Origin: Flavobacterium sp. BFFFF1
GTDB lineage: Bacteria; Bacteroidota; Bacteroidia; Flavobacteriales; Flavobacteriaceae
Direction of reading: 5' to 3'
Assembly: GCF_002256285.1 (NCBI RefSeq)
Contig: NZ_NKJE01000003.1
Location: forward strand, 62,001 to 126,000
DNA: 64,000 nt
In this document: positions 35,256 to 47,047 of the stretch, one piece after another
Layout: each line of letters starts with the position of its first letter
Numbering within the stretch: position 1 is the first letter of the stretch
Translations under genes and position numbers: made by a program
The notes under the pieces: generated by a model
Seen by the model: the letters and a program-made list of their open reading frames with translations, nothing else
Database searches by the model: none
What the model was told of the DNA's origin: nothing

Positions 35256-35897
35256 TTATGGTGCTAGTCTATCTATTTTCCAATTGAAATCTTCCTGAAC
35301 ATGGTACCTGATCCGGTCATGAAGCCGGTTGGGCCTGCCCTGCCAAAATTCGACTTCCACAGGACGCACAAGATATCCGCCCCAGTGCTGAGGCCGGGGC
35401 ACTTCAATGTTTTCATATTCCTTCTCCAGGGCCGCCAGCTTTTCCTCGAGGAACTCCCTTGATGGAATCACCTGGCTCTGGTCAGAAACTGCTGCGCCAA
35501 GCTGGCTTCCGTGCGGACGGCTGCCAAAATAATTGTCTGATATGTTGTCAGCCACTTTTTCTGCAATCCCTTTTATGATCACCTGCCGCTCCAGGGTTGG
35601 CCAGAAAAAAGAAAGGCACACATGGGGATTCGCAGCGATTGCGTTTCCTTTTTCGGAATCGTAATTCGTGTAAAATACAAAGCCCATTTCATCAAATTTC
35701 TTCAGTAAAACAACGCGGGATTTCGGGAAACCGTCTTTTCCAAACGTAGCTACTGTCATTGCATTCGCTTCTCCAACACCTGACGCATCCGCCTCATAAA
35801 ACCACTTTTGGAACAGGTTGATTGGATCTTCAGGTATATTATCTTCTGTGAGTGAATCTTTCTCGTAGGATTTTCTATAATTACTTAAGTCTTCCAT
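35256..35897 (-). CDS. pdxH: pyridoxamine 5'-phosphate oxidase
   Basis: A 213-aa FMN enzyme of normal length that oxidises PNP/PMP to PLP. Blocks: LSNYRKSYEKDSL (N-terminal), NAMTVATFGKDGFPKSRVVL, GFVFYTNYDSEKGNAI, FFWPTLERQVIIKG (FMN binding) and the C-terminal WQGRPNRLHDRIRY and WKIDRLAP. In the same minus-strand block, 16 bases before sixA. Confidence 0.95.
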   Translation of the reverse strand: MEDLSNYRKSYEKDSLTEDNIPEDPINLFQKWFYEADASGVGEANAMTVATFGKDGFPKSRVVLLKKFDEMGFVFYTNYDSEKGNAIAANPHVCLSFFWPTLERQVIIKGIAEKVADNISDNYFGSRPHGSQLGAAVSDQSQVIPSREFLEEKLAALEKEYENIEVPRPQHWGGYLVRPVEVEFWQGRPNRLHDRIRYHVQEDFNWKIDRLAP

Positions 35898-35924
35898 TTT
35901 ACAGGCTTTCAGCTAAGATAAGGA

Positions 35925-36830
35925 TTAAAATTCAAATACTTTCCCGTCATCGGCAACATCGACTGCAGCGAATATCGCGGACGCCTCTTCTTTAAAAAGG
36001 TCAATGGAATCATACCGGGTGGAAAAATGACCCAGTATCAATTGTCTGGCATTTGCTTTCAGTGCAATTTCAGCGGCCTGCCTTGCGGTACAGTGCATGG
36101 TCCGTTCAGAAAGATGCGCTTCGGATTCCAGAAAAGTCGATTCGTGGTACAGCACGTCTACGCCTTCAATTACCTCCAGATAGCTTTCCGTAAATACCGT
36201 ATCAGAGCAAAACGCATAGCTTTTAGGCTGGGGAGGATCATAAGTCAACTCGGCATTTGCGATAGTACGCCCATCGTCTAATGTAACGTCTCTCCCATTT
36301 TTTATATTTTGGTAATAGCAAACATCAATATTGTACCCTTCTACGACAGCGATGTTTAATTTCCGTTCCCCTGCCTTTTCCTGAAAAAGAAACCCATTCG
36401 TATAGACGCGATGTTTCAGGGGAATGGTGCGCACCACAACCCGGTCGTCTTCAAGAATCACCTCGGACCCGCTGGATTGAAGTTCGTGAAAAAATAATTG
36501 GAAACCGGTGAATGAATTGGCATAACGGAGTTGCAGCAGGATAATTTCTTTAATGCCTTTTGGCCCATATACATGCAGATCGGTGGTCCTGTTCAACAGC
36601 GTAAACGTCGAAATCAATCCGACCAATCCATAGAAGTGATCTCCGTGAAGGTGCGAAATAAAAATATGGTTGATCTGGGTAAACTTGGTTTTATTTTTTC
36701 GAAGCTGTACCTGTGTTCCTTCTGCGCAGTCAATAAGAAAATGCCGGTTTTTGATCTCGAGGACCTGAGATGTCGGATTGGTAAAGGTGCGAGGGGTTGC
36801 GGCATAACAGCCGAGTATGGTAAGCTTCAT
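35925..36830 (-). CDS. rnz: ribonuclease Z
   Basis: A 301-aa metallo-beta-lactamase-fold tRNA 3' processing endonuclease. The zinc motif is FISHLHGDHFYGL, with further ligands in CSDTVF, YHESTFL and LGHFSTRYD; LIDCAEGTQVQLRKN is the conserved N-terminal block. Length is normal. Part of the minus-strand block. Confidence 0.95.
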   Translation of the reverse strand: MKLTILGCYAATPRTFTNPTSQVLEIKNRHFLIDCAEGTQVQLRKNKTKFTQINHIFISHLHGDHFYGLVGLISTFTLLNRTTDLHVYGPKGIKEIILLQLRYANSFTGFQLFFHELQSSGSEVILEDDRVVVRTIPLKHRVYTNGFLFQEKAGERKLNIAVVEGYNIDVCYYQNIKNGRDVTLDDGRTIANAELTYDPPQPKSYAFCSDTVFTESYLEVIEGVDVLYHESTFLESEAHLSERTMHCTARQAAEIALKANARQLILGHFSTRYDSIDLFKEEASAIFAAVDVADDGKVFEF

Positions 36831-36892
36831 TCAGTAATTAATAAGGCATAACCTATAACGAAAAACATCATTGATTATTAAATGTTAATTGA

Positions 36893-37225
36893 TCAAAATC
36901 CGAGATCGCGCTCGATTTCCTCCATTTCGATGATATCGTGCGCCTCAATTCTAGTGGGGACAACAGAAAGCTTTTCTGAAACCTTATTAAAATCAACATC
37001 ATCAGCAACAATCACAAAAGATTTTTTTGCTTTTTTATGCAATTTTGAAAGTGGAAGAAAACCATTAATTTCCTTCACGGATAATCCTTTAAGATTGGAA
37101 ACGTCAACAATCAGGTTCTGGGTCTCAAATGACTTAAATTCGTGCGTCAGCTTCATCAGGAACGCGGTAAAATCTCCCTCATTTTCCTTGATGATTGTGG
37201 TGTTCGCTTTCTTTTCTACTTTCAT
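36893..37225 (-). CDS. STAS-like small protein
   Basis: A 110-aa protein. The strand-helix pattern NLIVDVSNLKGLSVKEINGF and KSFVIVADDVDFNKVSEKL resembles STAS (anti-anti-sigma) domains, though the conserved phosphorylatable Ser is not clear. In other Bacteroidota a gene of this type lies next to rnz and is sometimes mislabelled ribonuclease Z. 62 bases upstream of rnz. Confidence 0.72.
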   Translation of the reverse strand: MKVEKKANTTIIKENEGDFTAFLMKLTHEFKSFETQNLIVDVSNLKGLSVKEINGFLPLSKLHKKAKKSFVIVADDVDFNKVSEKLSVVPTRIEAHDIIEMEEIERDLGF

Positions 37226-37273
37226 TTCTTAAACGGATTTGAATGTAGCTAAGATAGTAAGATTTTTCGGGTT

Positions 37274-38200
37274 TTACTGAATTTTGGAGGCTAAAAGATA
37301 GATTACCGCCATGCGGATCGCTACACCATTCTGAACCTGATCCAGAATCAGGGACTGGGAAGAATCGGCAACATCTGACGTGATTTCCACACCGCGATTT
37401 ATGGGTCCCGGGTGCATGATCACGATCTCTTTACGCAGCGATTCGAGCAAGGCTTTGTCGACACCATATTGCTGTGCATATTCCCTTGTTGAGGGAAAGT
37501 AATTGATGTCCATGCGCTCATTCTGTACCCGAAGCATATTCGCTACATCACACCATTCGAGGGCCTTCCTGAGATTAGTCTCGACCGACACGCCGAGGCT
37601 TTCAATGTATTTTGGAATCAGGGTTTTTGGCCCACAAACCTTTACCTCAGCGCCCTGAAGCTTAAGCGCATATATATTTGAAAGCGCGACCCGTGAATGC
37701 AGAATATCACCCACAATGACTACTTTCTTACCTGCAACCTCACCCATTCTTTCCCGGATGGAATAACTGTCCAAAAGGCCCTGGGTAGGATGCTCGTGTG
37801 CGCCATCACCGGCATTTACAATACTGGCTTTTACGTTCTGAGAAAGGAAGTGTGCTGCGCCCGGACTGGAATGACGCATCACGACCATATCCACTTTCAT
37901 TGCCAAAATATTATTCACGGTATCAATCAAAGTCTCACCCTTTTTTACGGAAGACTGCGCCGCCGAAAAGCTGATGACATCGGCAGACAGCCTTTTTTGC
38001 GCCAGCTCAAAAGACAATTTGGTCCGCGTACTATTCTCAAAAAAAATATTTGCTATGGTGATGTCGCGAAGGGAGGGCACTTTCTTGATGGGACGGTTAA
38101 TCACTTCCTTAAAATGATCGGCGGTTTCAAAAATGAGGTCGATGTCATCTTTAGTGATGTATTTAATCCCCAGCAAATGATTTACGCTTAATTCTTTCAT
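37274..38200 (-). CDS. pyrB: aspartate carbamoyltransferase catalytic subunit
   Basis: A 308-aa enzyme of pyrimidine biosynthesis. FFENSTRTKLSFE is the carbamoyl-phosphate motif, HPTQGLLDSY and VGDILHSRVALSN are further catalytic blocks, and HPGPINRGVEI is the aspartate-binding loop. Six bases after pyrR, so co-transcribed. No regulatory pyrI is present here. Confidence 0.96.
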   Translation of the reverse strand: MKELSVNHLLGIKYITKDDIDLIFETADHFKEVINRPIKKVPSLRDITIANIFFENSTRTKLSFELAQKRLSADVISFSAAQSSVKKGETLIDTVNNILAMKVDMVVMRHSSPGAAHFLSQNVKASIVNAGDGAHEHPTQGLLDSYSIRERMGEVAGKKVVIVGDILHSRVALSNIYALKLQGAEVKVCGPKTLIPKYIESLGVSVETNLRKALEWCDVANMLRVQNERMDINYFPSTREYAQQYGVDKALLESLRKEIVIMHPGPINRGVEITSDVADSSQSLILDQVQNGVAIRMAVIYLLASKIQ

Positions 38201-38206
38201 ACTTCG

Positions 38207-38746
38207 TTAATTTCTGATTAAATACACGGCGTCTTCTCCTTCATTCTCTTCCCAGCAAACCTTTACTTTCTCGTCGTTAATGGCATCCACCTGACGCCCC
38301 CTGTAGTCGGGCTGGATCGGCAAATCACGGCTAAAACGCCTGTCAATCAATACCAGCAGCTCAATCCCCGAAGGCCTTCCAAAAGATTGTATTGCCGTGA
38401 GTGCAGAGCGGATACTCCGTCCGGTAAACAACACGTCGTCTATAAAAATCACCTTTTTATCTTCCACTAAAAAGTTGATGTTCGTCCTATTGGCTTCCAA
38501 TGGCTTACCGGACCGCCGAAAGTCGTCCCTGAAAAATGTGATATCGAGATAACCCAGCATAATGTCGTGTACCTGATAGTCTTGTTCCAGTAATGTTTTA
38601 AGCCGTTCGGCAAGAAAAGTGCCCCGTGGCTGGATTCCAACGAGAATGGTATCTTTAAAATCGAGGTGTTTTTCAATCAGCTGACAGGCCAAACGATGCA
38701 GAATGATATTGACTTCCTTTGAAGTGAGCAATATTTTTTGACTCAT
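38207..38746 (-). CDS. pyrR: bifunctional pyr operon regulator / uracil phosphoribosyltransferase
   Basis: A 179-aa PyrR-type protein. VIFIDDVLFTGRSIRSAL is the PRPP-binding motif and VGIQPRGTFLAERL the N-terminal PRPP/uracil block. In Firmicutes PyrR binds mRNA leaders; I see no clear attenuator in the 5' leader here. First gene of the pyrR-pyrB pair. Confidence 0.93.
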   Translation of the reverse strand: MSQKILLTSKEVNIILHRLACQLIEKHLDFKDTILVGIQPRGTFLAERLKTLLEQDYQVHDIMLGYLDITFFRDDFRRSGKPLEANRTNINFLVEDKKVIFIDDVLFTGRSIRSALTAIQSFGRPSGIELLVLIDRRFSRDLPIQPDYRGRQVDAINDEKVKVCWEENEGEDAVYLIRN

Positions 38747-39081
38747 GACGAAGTGTTTGTTTGGTCTGTAAAAGTACTGAAATAACCATTACACGAAAAA
38801 TTTATTTATAAAACAACCACCATAAATTCGAGCAGAAAATTGGCAGCAATTATATTTTAGCATTCCATTTTACCAGCAGGATGAAGATACGACGTCATTA
38901 GAAAATCTCTTTGAAGAATATCCGGAAGACCGACATGCGTTAACAGCGATAGTCAATCCGTAGAAAATTTCCCTCTAACATTAATAAAACCGAACGTTGC
39001 AACAAGTTTTCGGATTTGCAAAAACAAGATTCCGATTATATTTCTATATATTTATGACCTCAAATCTCTTTTGTCCGGGGC
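38747..39081. other. gene-free stretch with a possible gene remnant and a promoter
   Basis: Contains no complete gene. At 38826-38963 (+) a 45-codon open frame without ATG (IRAENWQQLYFSIPFYQQDE then SLENLFEEYPEDRHALTAIV) looks like coding sequence, possibly a decayed gene. At 39016-39044 a TTG, 18 nt, then TATATTTC (one mismatch to TAnnTTTG) may drive the receiver/kinase pair. Confidence 0.45.
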
Positions 39082-39516
39082 ATGAATATTTTTCTTACAG
39101 ATGACGACAGCGATGACTGCATGCTTTTTTCAGAGGCACTGCAGGAAACTTTTTCGGAGGCAACCCTGACAATTACAACGGATGGTGTAAAACTGATGGA
39201 AACGCTGAAGAATTTAAAGCCCGACAGCCGTGTGATACTTTTCCTGGACCTCAATATGCCGCGCAAGAATGGATTTGAATGCCTGGATGAGATTCGCGAA
39301 AACAAAAAATTAAAAGATGTTTCGGTTATTATATTTTCCACTTCGTCGAATGCTGATATTATTGACAAGACTTACAAACAGGGTGCAAATTATTTCATTT
39401 CGAAGCCAAATTCATTTTCGCTGCTAAAAAAGACAATCGAACACGTCCTGTCCTTCAACAATGACCAGTTGGTACAAAGACCAATGCGTGAGGATTACGT
39501 TATTCATGTAGCCTGA
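39082..39516 (+). CDS. single-domain response regulator
   Basis: A 144-aa CheY-like receiver: acidic DDD at residues 7-9, phospho-acceptor D56 in LFLDLNMPRKNG, Ser/Thr switch in FSTSSNAD, and Lys in FISKPNS. No output domain. It precedes a CHASE3 histidine kinase by 13 bases in the same operon, so it is the natural partner of that kinase. Confidence 0.93.
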   Translation: MNIFLTDDDSDDCMLFSEALQETFSEATLTITTDGVKLMETLKNLKPDSRVILFLDLNMPRKNGFECLDEIRENKKLKDVSVIIFSTSSNADIIDKTYKQGANYFISKPNSFSLLKKTIEHVLSFNNDQLVQRPMREDYVIHVA

Positions 39517-39529
39517 AAATGATCTGTGT

Positions 39530-40951
39530 ATGAGAAAGTCAAAACAGACCAGGATCCGGCTTACGTTTATTTTCGCAATCGTTTTTCTACTCTCCCTATC
39601 GGTATACTGTTACCTACGGATTAGCGACCTAAACCGTTCTTTTTATTGGGTAAATCACACCAACCAGGTCAAACTTGAACTTGAAAGTTTTGCTTCCACG
39701 ATTAAGGATGTAGAGCTTGCGCAGCGCGGATACCTGCTTACACGGGATTCCGTATTTCTGGATGAATTTCAAATGCAACTTGATAAAGTCAGTAAAAAGT
39801 TGATTTTTATTAGGAAAATCGTTGCCGACAATAGGCAGCAGGAAACCAATTTAAAAATTCTGGGAGCACTGACGACATCACGACTTGCCGCCATAAAACA
39901 TATCGTTAGCATTGGATCGATTGAAAAAATCCCATATGCCCAAAGAATGAAATACCGTGAACAACGCAAATTCTTCAGGAATCACATCTCAAAAATGATG
40001 GAAGTCGAAGAATCCAACCTTAGGGAAAGAACGCGTTTTATGCAGCGGCAATCGTCACTGACCCCTTTATTCACCATTCTTCTGATGATTTCAGCGCTGT
40101 TTGCATTGGTGTTTTCGTATTACGCAATCAATCGGGAATTGAAGATCTCCGACTTTTTAAAAGGCAGTCTTGAAGAGCGAAAGCAGGAGCTGATTGAAAA
40201 AAACAAGACGCTGCAATCCAATAATAAAGATTTGGAAACTGTCAACAAAGAGCTTGAAGCCTTCACGTATATTTCGAGTCATGACCTGCAGGAACCGCTA
40301 CGGAAAATACAAACGCTGATATCGGTTGTAATTGAAAAGGAATCTGCCCTGCTAACCGAATCTGGTAAAAATTACCTGGAACGCATCCGAACATCGTCTG
40401 AAAGAATGAAATCCCTCATACAAGACCTTCTCGCGTATTCCCGCGTCAATGTCCAGGTTTTTCCTGTTGAGGATTGCAGCCTGCAGCAGATTGTTGACGA
40501 AGTAAAAGAAGACCTCGAAGATGACATTGAGGAAAAAAATGCGGTCATTCATGTACACGGCGAGGCCAACGTAAAAATCATTCCCATGCAATTCAGGCAG
40601 CTGCTCACCAACCTGGTGGCAAATTCGCTAAAGTTCTCGAGGCAGGGAGTCGTCCCGAAAATCTCTATTAAAAACGATTACATCCAAGGCAGCGAAATTG
40701 ATTCTACAAAAGCAGCTCCTGCAATTGATTACTCGCGTATTACCATTTCCGATAATGGAATTGGTTTTGATCTTCAGTACCGCGATCGGATTTTCGATGT
40801 GTTCCAACGTTTGTATAGTGATCAGCAGTACGCTGGTACCGGTATCGGACTGGCGATTGTCAAGAAAATCGTCGAAAACCACAAAGGGTTTATCACCGTC
40901 GACAGTGTTGAAGGACAGGGGACTACTTTCAGCGTATACCTGCCTGCCTGA
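39530..40951 (+). CDS. CHASE3-domain sensor histidine kinase
   Basis: A 473-aa membrane kinase. Residues ~10-30 form TM1, then a CHASE3 extracellular sensor (ELESFASTIKDVELAQRGYL), TM2 near residue 185-205, a coiled coil, HisKA with phospho-His251 (SSHDLQEPLRK), and the ATPase (DNGIGF, GTGIGLAIVKKIVEN). It shares its HisKA spelling with the multi-PAS kinase at 9302. Operon with the receiver upstream. Confidence 0.93.
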   Translation: MRKSKQTRIRLTFIFAIVFLLSLSVYCYLRISDLNRSFYWVNHTNQVKLELESFASTIKDVELAQRGYLLTRDSVFLDEFQMQLDKVSKKLIFIRKIVADNRQQETNLKILGALTTSRLAAIKHIVSIGSIEKIPYAQRMKYREQRKFFRNHISKMMEVEESNLRERTRFMQRQSSLTPLFTILLMISALFALVFSYYAINRELKISDFLKGSLEERKQELIEKNKTLQSNNKDLETVNKELEAFTYISSHDLQEPLRKIQTLISVVIEKESALLTESGKNYLERIRTSSERMKSLIQDLLAYSRVNVQVFPVEDCSLQQIVDEVKEDLEDDIEEKNAVIHVHGEANVKIIPMQFRQLLTNLVANSLKFSRQGVVPKISIKNDYIQGSEIDSTKAAPAIDYSRITISDNGIGFDLQYRDRIFDVFQRLYSDQQYAGTGIGLAIVKKIVENHKGFITVDSVEGQGTTFSVYLPA

Positions 40952-41072
40952 TTTTTTGAAATCCTGTCCGTTTAGAATTCCGTAACAATTAAAACTAATT
41001 CTGTAAAACAGGATTTTGATGGTTTTAGCAATTTTACAATATTGAATAGCTAACCATTAAATCCTTGAAATC

Positions 41073-41243
41073 ATGAAAACAAAATTGATGCGAATGCTGG
41101 TACTGATCACGATATTGATCACTTTTACCAATTGTGAACTGGTGGAAGGCATCTTTAAAGCCGGCGTGGGTGTTGGCATATTTATTGTAATCGCGGTCAT
41201 CGCTGCGATTATTTATGTCATCAGCCGATTTGGAAAAAAATGA
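41073..41243 (+). CDS. small membrane lipoprotein, 56 aa (below ORF-track limit)
   Basis: ATG 41073 to TGA 41243 gives a 56-aa product with an N-terminal signal and lipobox-like Cys (LITFTNC) followed by one membrane segment (GVGVGIFIVIAVIAAIIYVI) and a basic tail. I recall the same small protein type in flavobacteria, sometimes mislabelled. Flanked by a terminator and by ATTCCGTAA-type sequence upstream. Confidence 0.75.
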   Translation: MKTKLMRMLVLITILITFTNCELVEGIFKAGVGVGIFIVIAVIAAIIYVISRFGKK

Positions 41244-41265
41244 TTTAAAAAATCGATAAATAAAG

Positions 41266-41290
41266 AAATCCCGCTTAGGCGGGATTTTTT

Positions 41291-41292
<2 letters not shown>
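41266..41292 (+). terminator. terminator after the 56-aa gene
   Basis: AAATCCCGC-TTAG-GCGGGATTT hairpin with eight T; also usable in reverse for the ABC-F gene. Confidence 0.88.
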
Positions 41293-43741
<2,449 letters not shown>

Positions 43742-43770
<29 letters not shown>

Positions 43771-45133
43771 TTACACCAAAAGCATTTGCCCGGACTGCCT
43801 GAAGCTTGCCGACGCGAAGATCGTATTCCAGGATGAAAAGGTATGGATGCTCAAGCATTGCCGGGAGCATGGTGACAGCAAAGTATTGCTCGCCGATGAC
43901 ATTGAATATTATAAACAGATCCGGAACTACAACAAGCAATCTGAAATGCCTTTGAGATTCAATACCAAGGTACACTATGGCTGCCCCTACGACTGTGGTT
44001 TATGTACAGATCACGAGCAACATTCCTGCTTAACAGTGGTTGAAGTCACCGATCGGTGTAACCTTTCCTGCCCGACCTGCTATGCAAACTCAGGACCTAA
44101 TTATGGCAGGCACCGCACTTTAGAAGAAATTGAAAAAATGTTTGATACGGTTGTGGCTAATGAAGGAGCGCCGGATGTAGTTCAGATTTCAGGAGGTGAA
44201 CCGACGGTACATCCCGATTTTTTTAAGATTCTTGACATCGCCAAATCGAAGCCTATTAAGCATTTAATGGTAAACACTAACGGAATCCGTATTGCAAAGG
44301 ATATCCGGTTCGTGGAAAAACTAGCCTCGTACATGCCTGATTTTGAAATTTACCTGCAGTTTGACAGTTTCCGCCCAGAGGTTCTGGAAAAACTCCGTGG
44401 AGAAAACCTGGTCGAAATTCGGCGAAAAGCAATTGAACACCTCAATGCTTTTAACATTTCAACGACGCTGGTAATTACGCTTCAAAAAGGCGAAAATGAC
44501 GACGAGATTGGGGAAATACTCGAATATGCCGTCAGCCAGAAATGTGTCCGCGGCGTGACATTCCAACCGACACAGGTTGCGGGGCGAAATGACAACTATG
44601 ATGACAGTAAGGGCCGTATCACCCTAACCGAAGTCCGCCGTAAAATTTATGAGCAATACCCAATTTTTACACCGCAGGACCTGATTCCGGTACCGTGTAA
44701 CCCCGATGCACTTTGCATGGCGTATGCGTTAAAAATTGACGGAGAAGTAATTCCAATGACGCATTTAATAAACCCGGAGGATCTGCTCAACAATTCTAAA
44801 AACACCATCGTTTTCGAGCATGATGAAAAACTAAAGGAACATATGCTGACGTTATTCAGCACTGGAATTTCGGTTGATTGTGCTGAAGATACGTTCGGTG
44901 AACTGATGTGCTGCCTGCCCAAAGTACAGTCAGAAACTTTGGGCTATGACAATTTATTTCGTATTATTATCATGAATTTCATGGATGCCTATGATTTTGA
45001 CGTCCGTGCGGTAAAAAAATCATGTGTACACATCGTTAGTGATAAGATGAAAATCATTCCGTTCGAAACCATGAATATCTTTTACCGCGAAAACCAGATC
45101 GAAGCAATTAGGAACGAATTAAACAAGATGTAA
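43742..45133 (+). CDS. radical SAM protein resembling archaeal tetraether synthase (Tes)
   Basis: A 463-aa protein. Three cysteine groups: N-terminal CPDC (C16, C19) with C40/H43 in KHCREHG; C81-C85-C88 (CPYDCGLC); and the radical SAM cluster C106-C110-C113 (CNLSCPTC). Further Cys pairs occur at IPVPCNPDALC and LMCCLP. The order TKSICPDC… HCREHG… YGCPYDCGLC… TDRCNLSCPTCYAN matches my recollection of MJ0619, the Methanocaldococcus enzyme that joins lipid tails into tetraethers. QISGGEPTVHP is the SAM-binding GGE motif. Overlaps the Lgt-like gene by 29 bases. Function in Bacteroidota unknown. Confidence 0.85.
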
Positions 45134-45321
45134 TGGAATTTATCGGAATACTCATTTTTTTGATTGTCATCATCAGTCCGCTGTCCGCGGTATTCAGCCT
45201 GATCGTATATTGGGCAACCAAAAATGAAGAAACAAAAAAAGTGGCAATGCGTGTCCTGAATGGCAGTGTAATTGCCTTTGTTATTGGTTTCGGAAGCTGT
45301 GTTGCATTGCTCAATTCCTGA
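45133..45321 (+). CDS. small membrane protein, third gene of the Lgt/Tes-like operon
   Basis: A 62-aa protein with two hydrophobic segments (IGILIFLIVIISPLSAVF and VLNGSVIAFVIGFGSCVALL). Its ATG shares one base with the radical SAM stop codon (TAATG), so it is translationally coupled. I recognise no family. It may be a partner or accessory of the operon. Confidence 0.65.
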   Translation: MEFIGILIFLIVIISPLSAVFSLIVYWATKNEETKKVAMRVLNGSVIAFVIGFGSCVALLNS

Positions 45322-45396
45322 CCGGTTTACATTTAACTATGCCTTAACAATATAATCCCCTGTAACTGAATATTTTTGCTTACTATATTTAAAAAT

Positions 45397-46803
45397 ATGC
45401 GAGACACAAACGTTATAAGACTACTCATCCCCGCCTGTCTTGTGCTGCTGTTTACGTCGTGCCAAAAGCAATTCGGCAATGATAATTTTACAGCCTATTT
45501 TGGCGGCGAAGTTTCTAATCCCACTACACCTTATATCCTGTTCTGCAAAGGCGCTAAAGTGATTGACACCATCAGACTCAAGAAAGACAACACGTTTATG
45601 ATGAAGTTCGATTCGCTGACCCCGGGGCTTTACAGTTTTAAAAGTGAACCGGAATACCAATATATCTATTTCGATAAAAACGACAGCCTGATGGTCCGCA
45701 TCAACGCGAACGATTTTGACGAATCCATCGTTTTCTGTGGCCGCGGAGAGGATAAAAACAACTTCATGATGGAGCTATACCTCAAAAATGAGCGTGAAAG
45801 GAAAAAGATTTACGACGTTTTTGAATACGATTATCCGAATTTCAAAAAAAACATAGATTCTGCACAGGCCTCCAAAAGAAAGTTCTATGAAGCTAAAAAG
45901 GAAGAAATCAAATGGGACGATAATTTTGATGCTTATGCTAAGGCTATGCTCGACTACAATTACTTTTCAAAGAAAGAAATTTATCCCGTTGTCCATGAGA
46001 TGCGTACCGGAATTGCAGTAAAGGAAGACCTTCCAAAAGACTATTATTCGCATCGCAAAAGCATTGATTATAATGATGCAAAACTCACCGATTTCTCACC
46101 ATACGTGCGCTATCTAACCTGTATGCTGAACAATATGGCACTCAGTAAAGAACTGCCCAATGTGTCGGAGGCCGATCAGTCTTTGGAAATGAACGTACGC
46201 AAACTGCACATTGCAGATTCCCTTTTCAGAAACCAAAGTATTAAAAACGCCATCCTGAACAATATCGCTTTTACCTATTTGCTGGAAGATCAGAATATCG
46301 TAAACAACAAGAAGTTTTTAGACAAATACCACGCGTTGTCCACCGATAAAAGCAAGCATAACGAGATCTTAAAAATCGGAAATGCCATCCAAAAGTTGAA
46401 GGAAGGCAATGAACTTCCCGAAGTGGGTTTGCTGGACCGAAACGACCACTCCGTCGATTTCCCTTCACTAATTACGCGCAAAACAGTATTGTTTTTCTGG
46501 ACAGAAAGCCTCGAATCGCATGTGATCGCCGCACATAAAAAGATTATAGAATTGCGGAAACGCCATCCGGACTATAACTTTATTGCCATCAACGTAGACC
46601 GTGACCAGGAAAAATGGAAAAAAAACCTGAACAATTATAAATTTGACGGCATACAGGAATACCGCGCCTCCGATTTCGAGCAGATTAAAGACAAATGGGT
46701 CATCAATAAAATACACCGAACCATGCTGCTGAACGCCGACGGTACCATCGACAATGCCTTCGTGAGCCTGTTTGACCTGAAATTTGAAGACAACCTGAAA
46801 TAG
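45397..46803 (+). CDS. thioredoxin-fold lipoprotein without CXXC
   Basis: From ATG 45397 (track starts at TTG 45376) a 468-aa lipoprotein: MRDTNVIRLLIPACLVLLFTSC with lipobox FTSC. Residues ~30-130 resemble the DUF4369 domain found in front of TlpA/ResA-type proteins. The C-terminal domain has TlpA strand order (KTVLFFWTESLESHVIAAHK… YNFIAINVDRDQEKWKK), but the CXXC is WTESLES, so it cannot be a normal thiol oxidoreductase. It is followed by repeats and terminators. Confidence 0.82.
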   Translation: MRDTNVIRLLIPACLVLLFTSCQKQFGNDNFTAYFGGEVSNPTTPYILFCKGAKVIDTIRLKKDNTFMMKFDSLTPGLYSFKSEPEYQYIYFDKNDSLMVRINANDFDESIVFCGRGEDKNNFMMELYLKNERERKKIYDVFEYDYPNFKKNIDSAQASKRKFYEAKKEEIKWDDNFDAYAKAMLDYNYFSKKEIYPVVHEMRTGIAVKEDLPKDYYSHRKSIDYNDAKLTDFSPYVRYLTCMLNNMALSKELPNVSEADQSLEMNVRKLHIADSLFRNQSIKNAILNNIAFTYLLEDQNIVNNKKFLDKYHALSTDKSKHNEILKIGNAIQKLKEGNELPEVGLLDRNDHSVDFPSLITRKTVLFFWTESLESHVIAAHKKIIELRKRHPDYNFIAINVDRDQEKWKKNLNNYKFDGIQEYRASDFEQIKDKWVINKIHRTMLLNADGTIDNAFVSLFDLKFEDNLK

Positions 46804-46861
46804 TTTGGAAATTCGGTAATTGACGAATGAGACAATTAGATAATTAGCGAATTAGAAAATG

Positions 46862-46893
46862 AAAAATCCCGACGTAATTGACGGGATTTTTTT
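46862..46893. terminator. first of two similar terminators
   Basis: AAATCCCG-ACGTAATTGA-CGGGATTT followed by T-run, 60 bases after the thioredoxin-fold lipoprotein stop. Confidence 0.7.
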
Positions 46894-46947
46894 ATTGTAA
46901 CTGTAGCTAGCGAATTTTAAAATGAGATAATTAGATAATGGGGTAAT

Positions 46948-46978
46948 GAAAATCCCGTCGTAACTGACGGGATTTTGA
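46948..46978. terminator. second, near-identical terminator
   Basis: AAATCCCGTC-GTAACT-GACGGGATTT, about 86 bases after the first with similar sequence, probably a local duplication; the two face convergent genes (45397 + and fsa -). Confidence 0.65.
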
Positions 46979-47047
46979 TATTGTAACCTGGAAACTAAAT
47001 CTCCAATTGTATAATTCGCTAATTATCTCATTTTCTAATTATCCAAT

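Larger units (their letters stand above)
46804..47045. repeat. A/T-rich repeat region with attaga/aattag-type units
   Basis: GCGAATTAGAAAATGAG and AATTAGATAATTAGCGAATT-like units repeat on both sides of the two terminators and recur inverted near 47010-47045. Confidence 0.65.
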
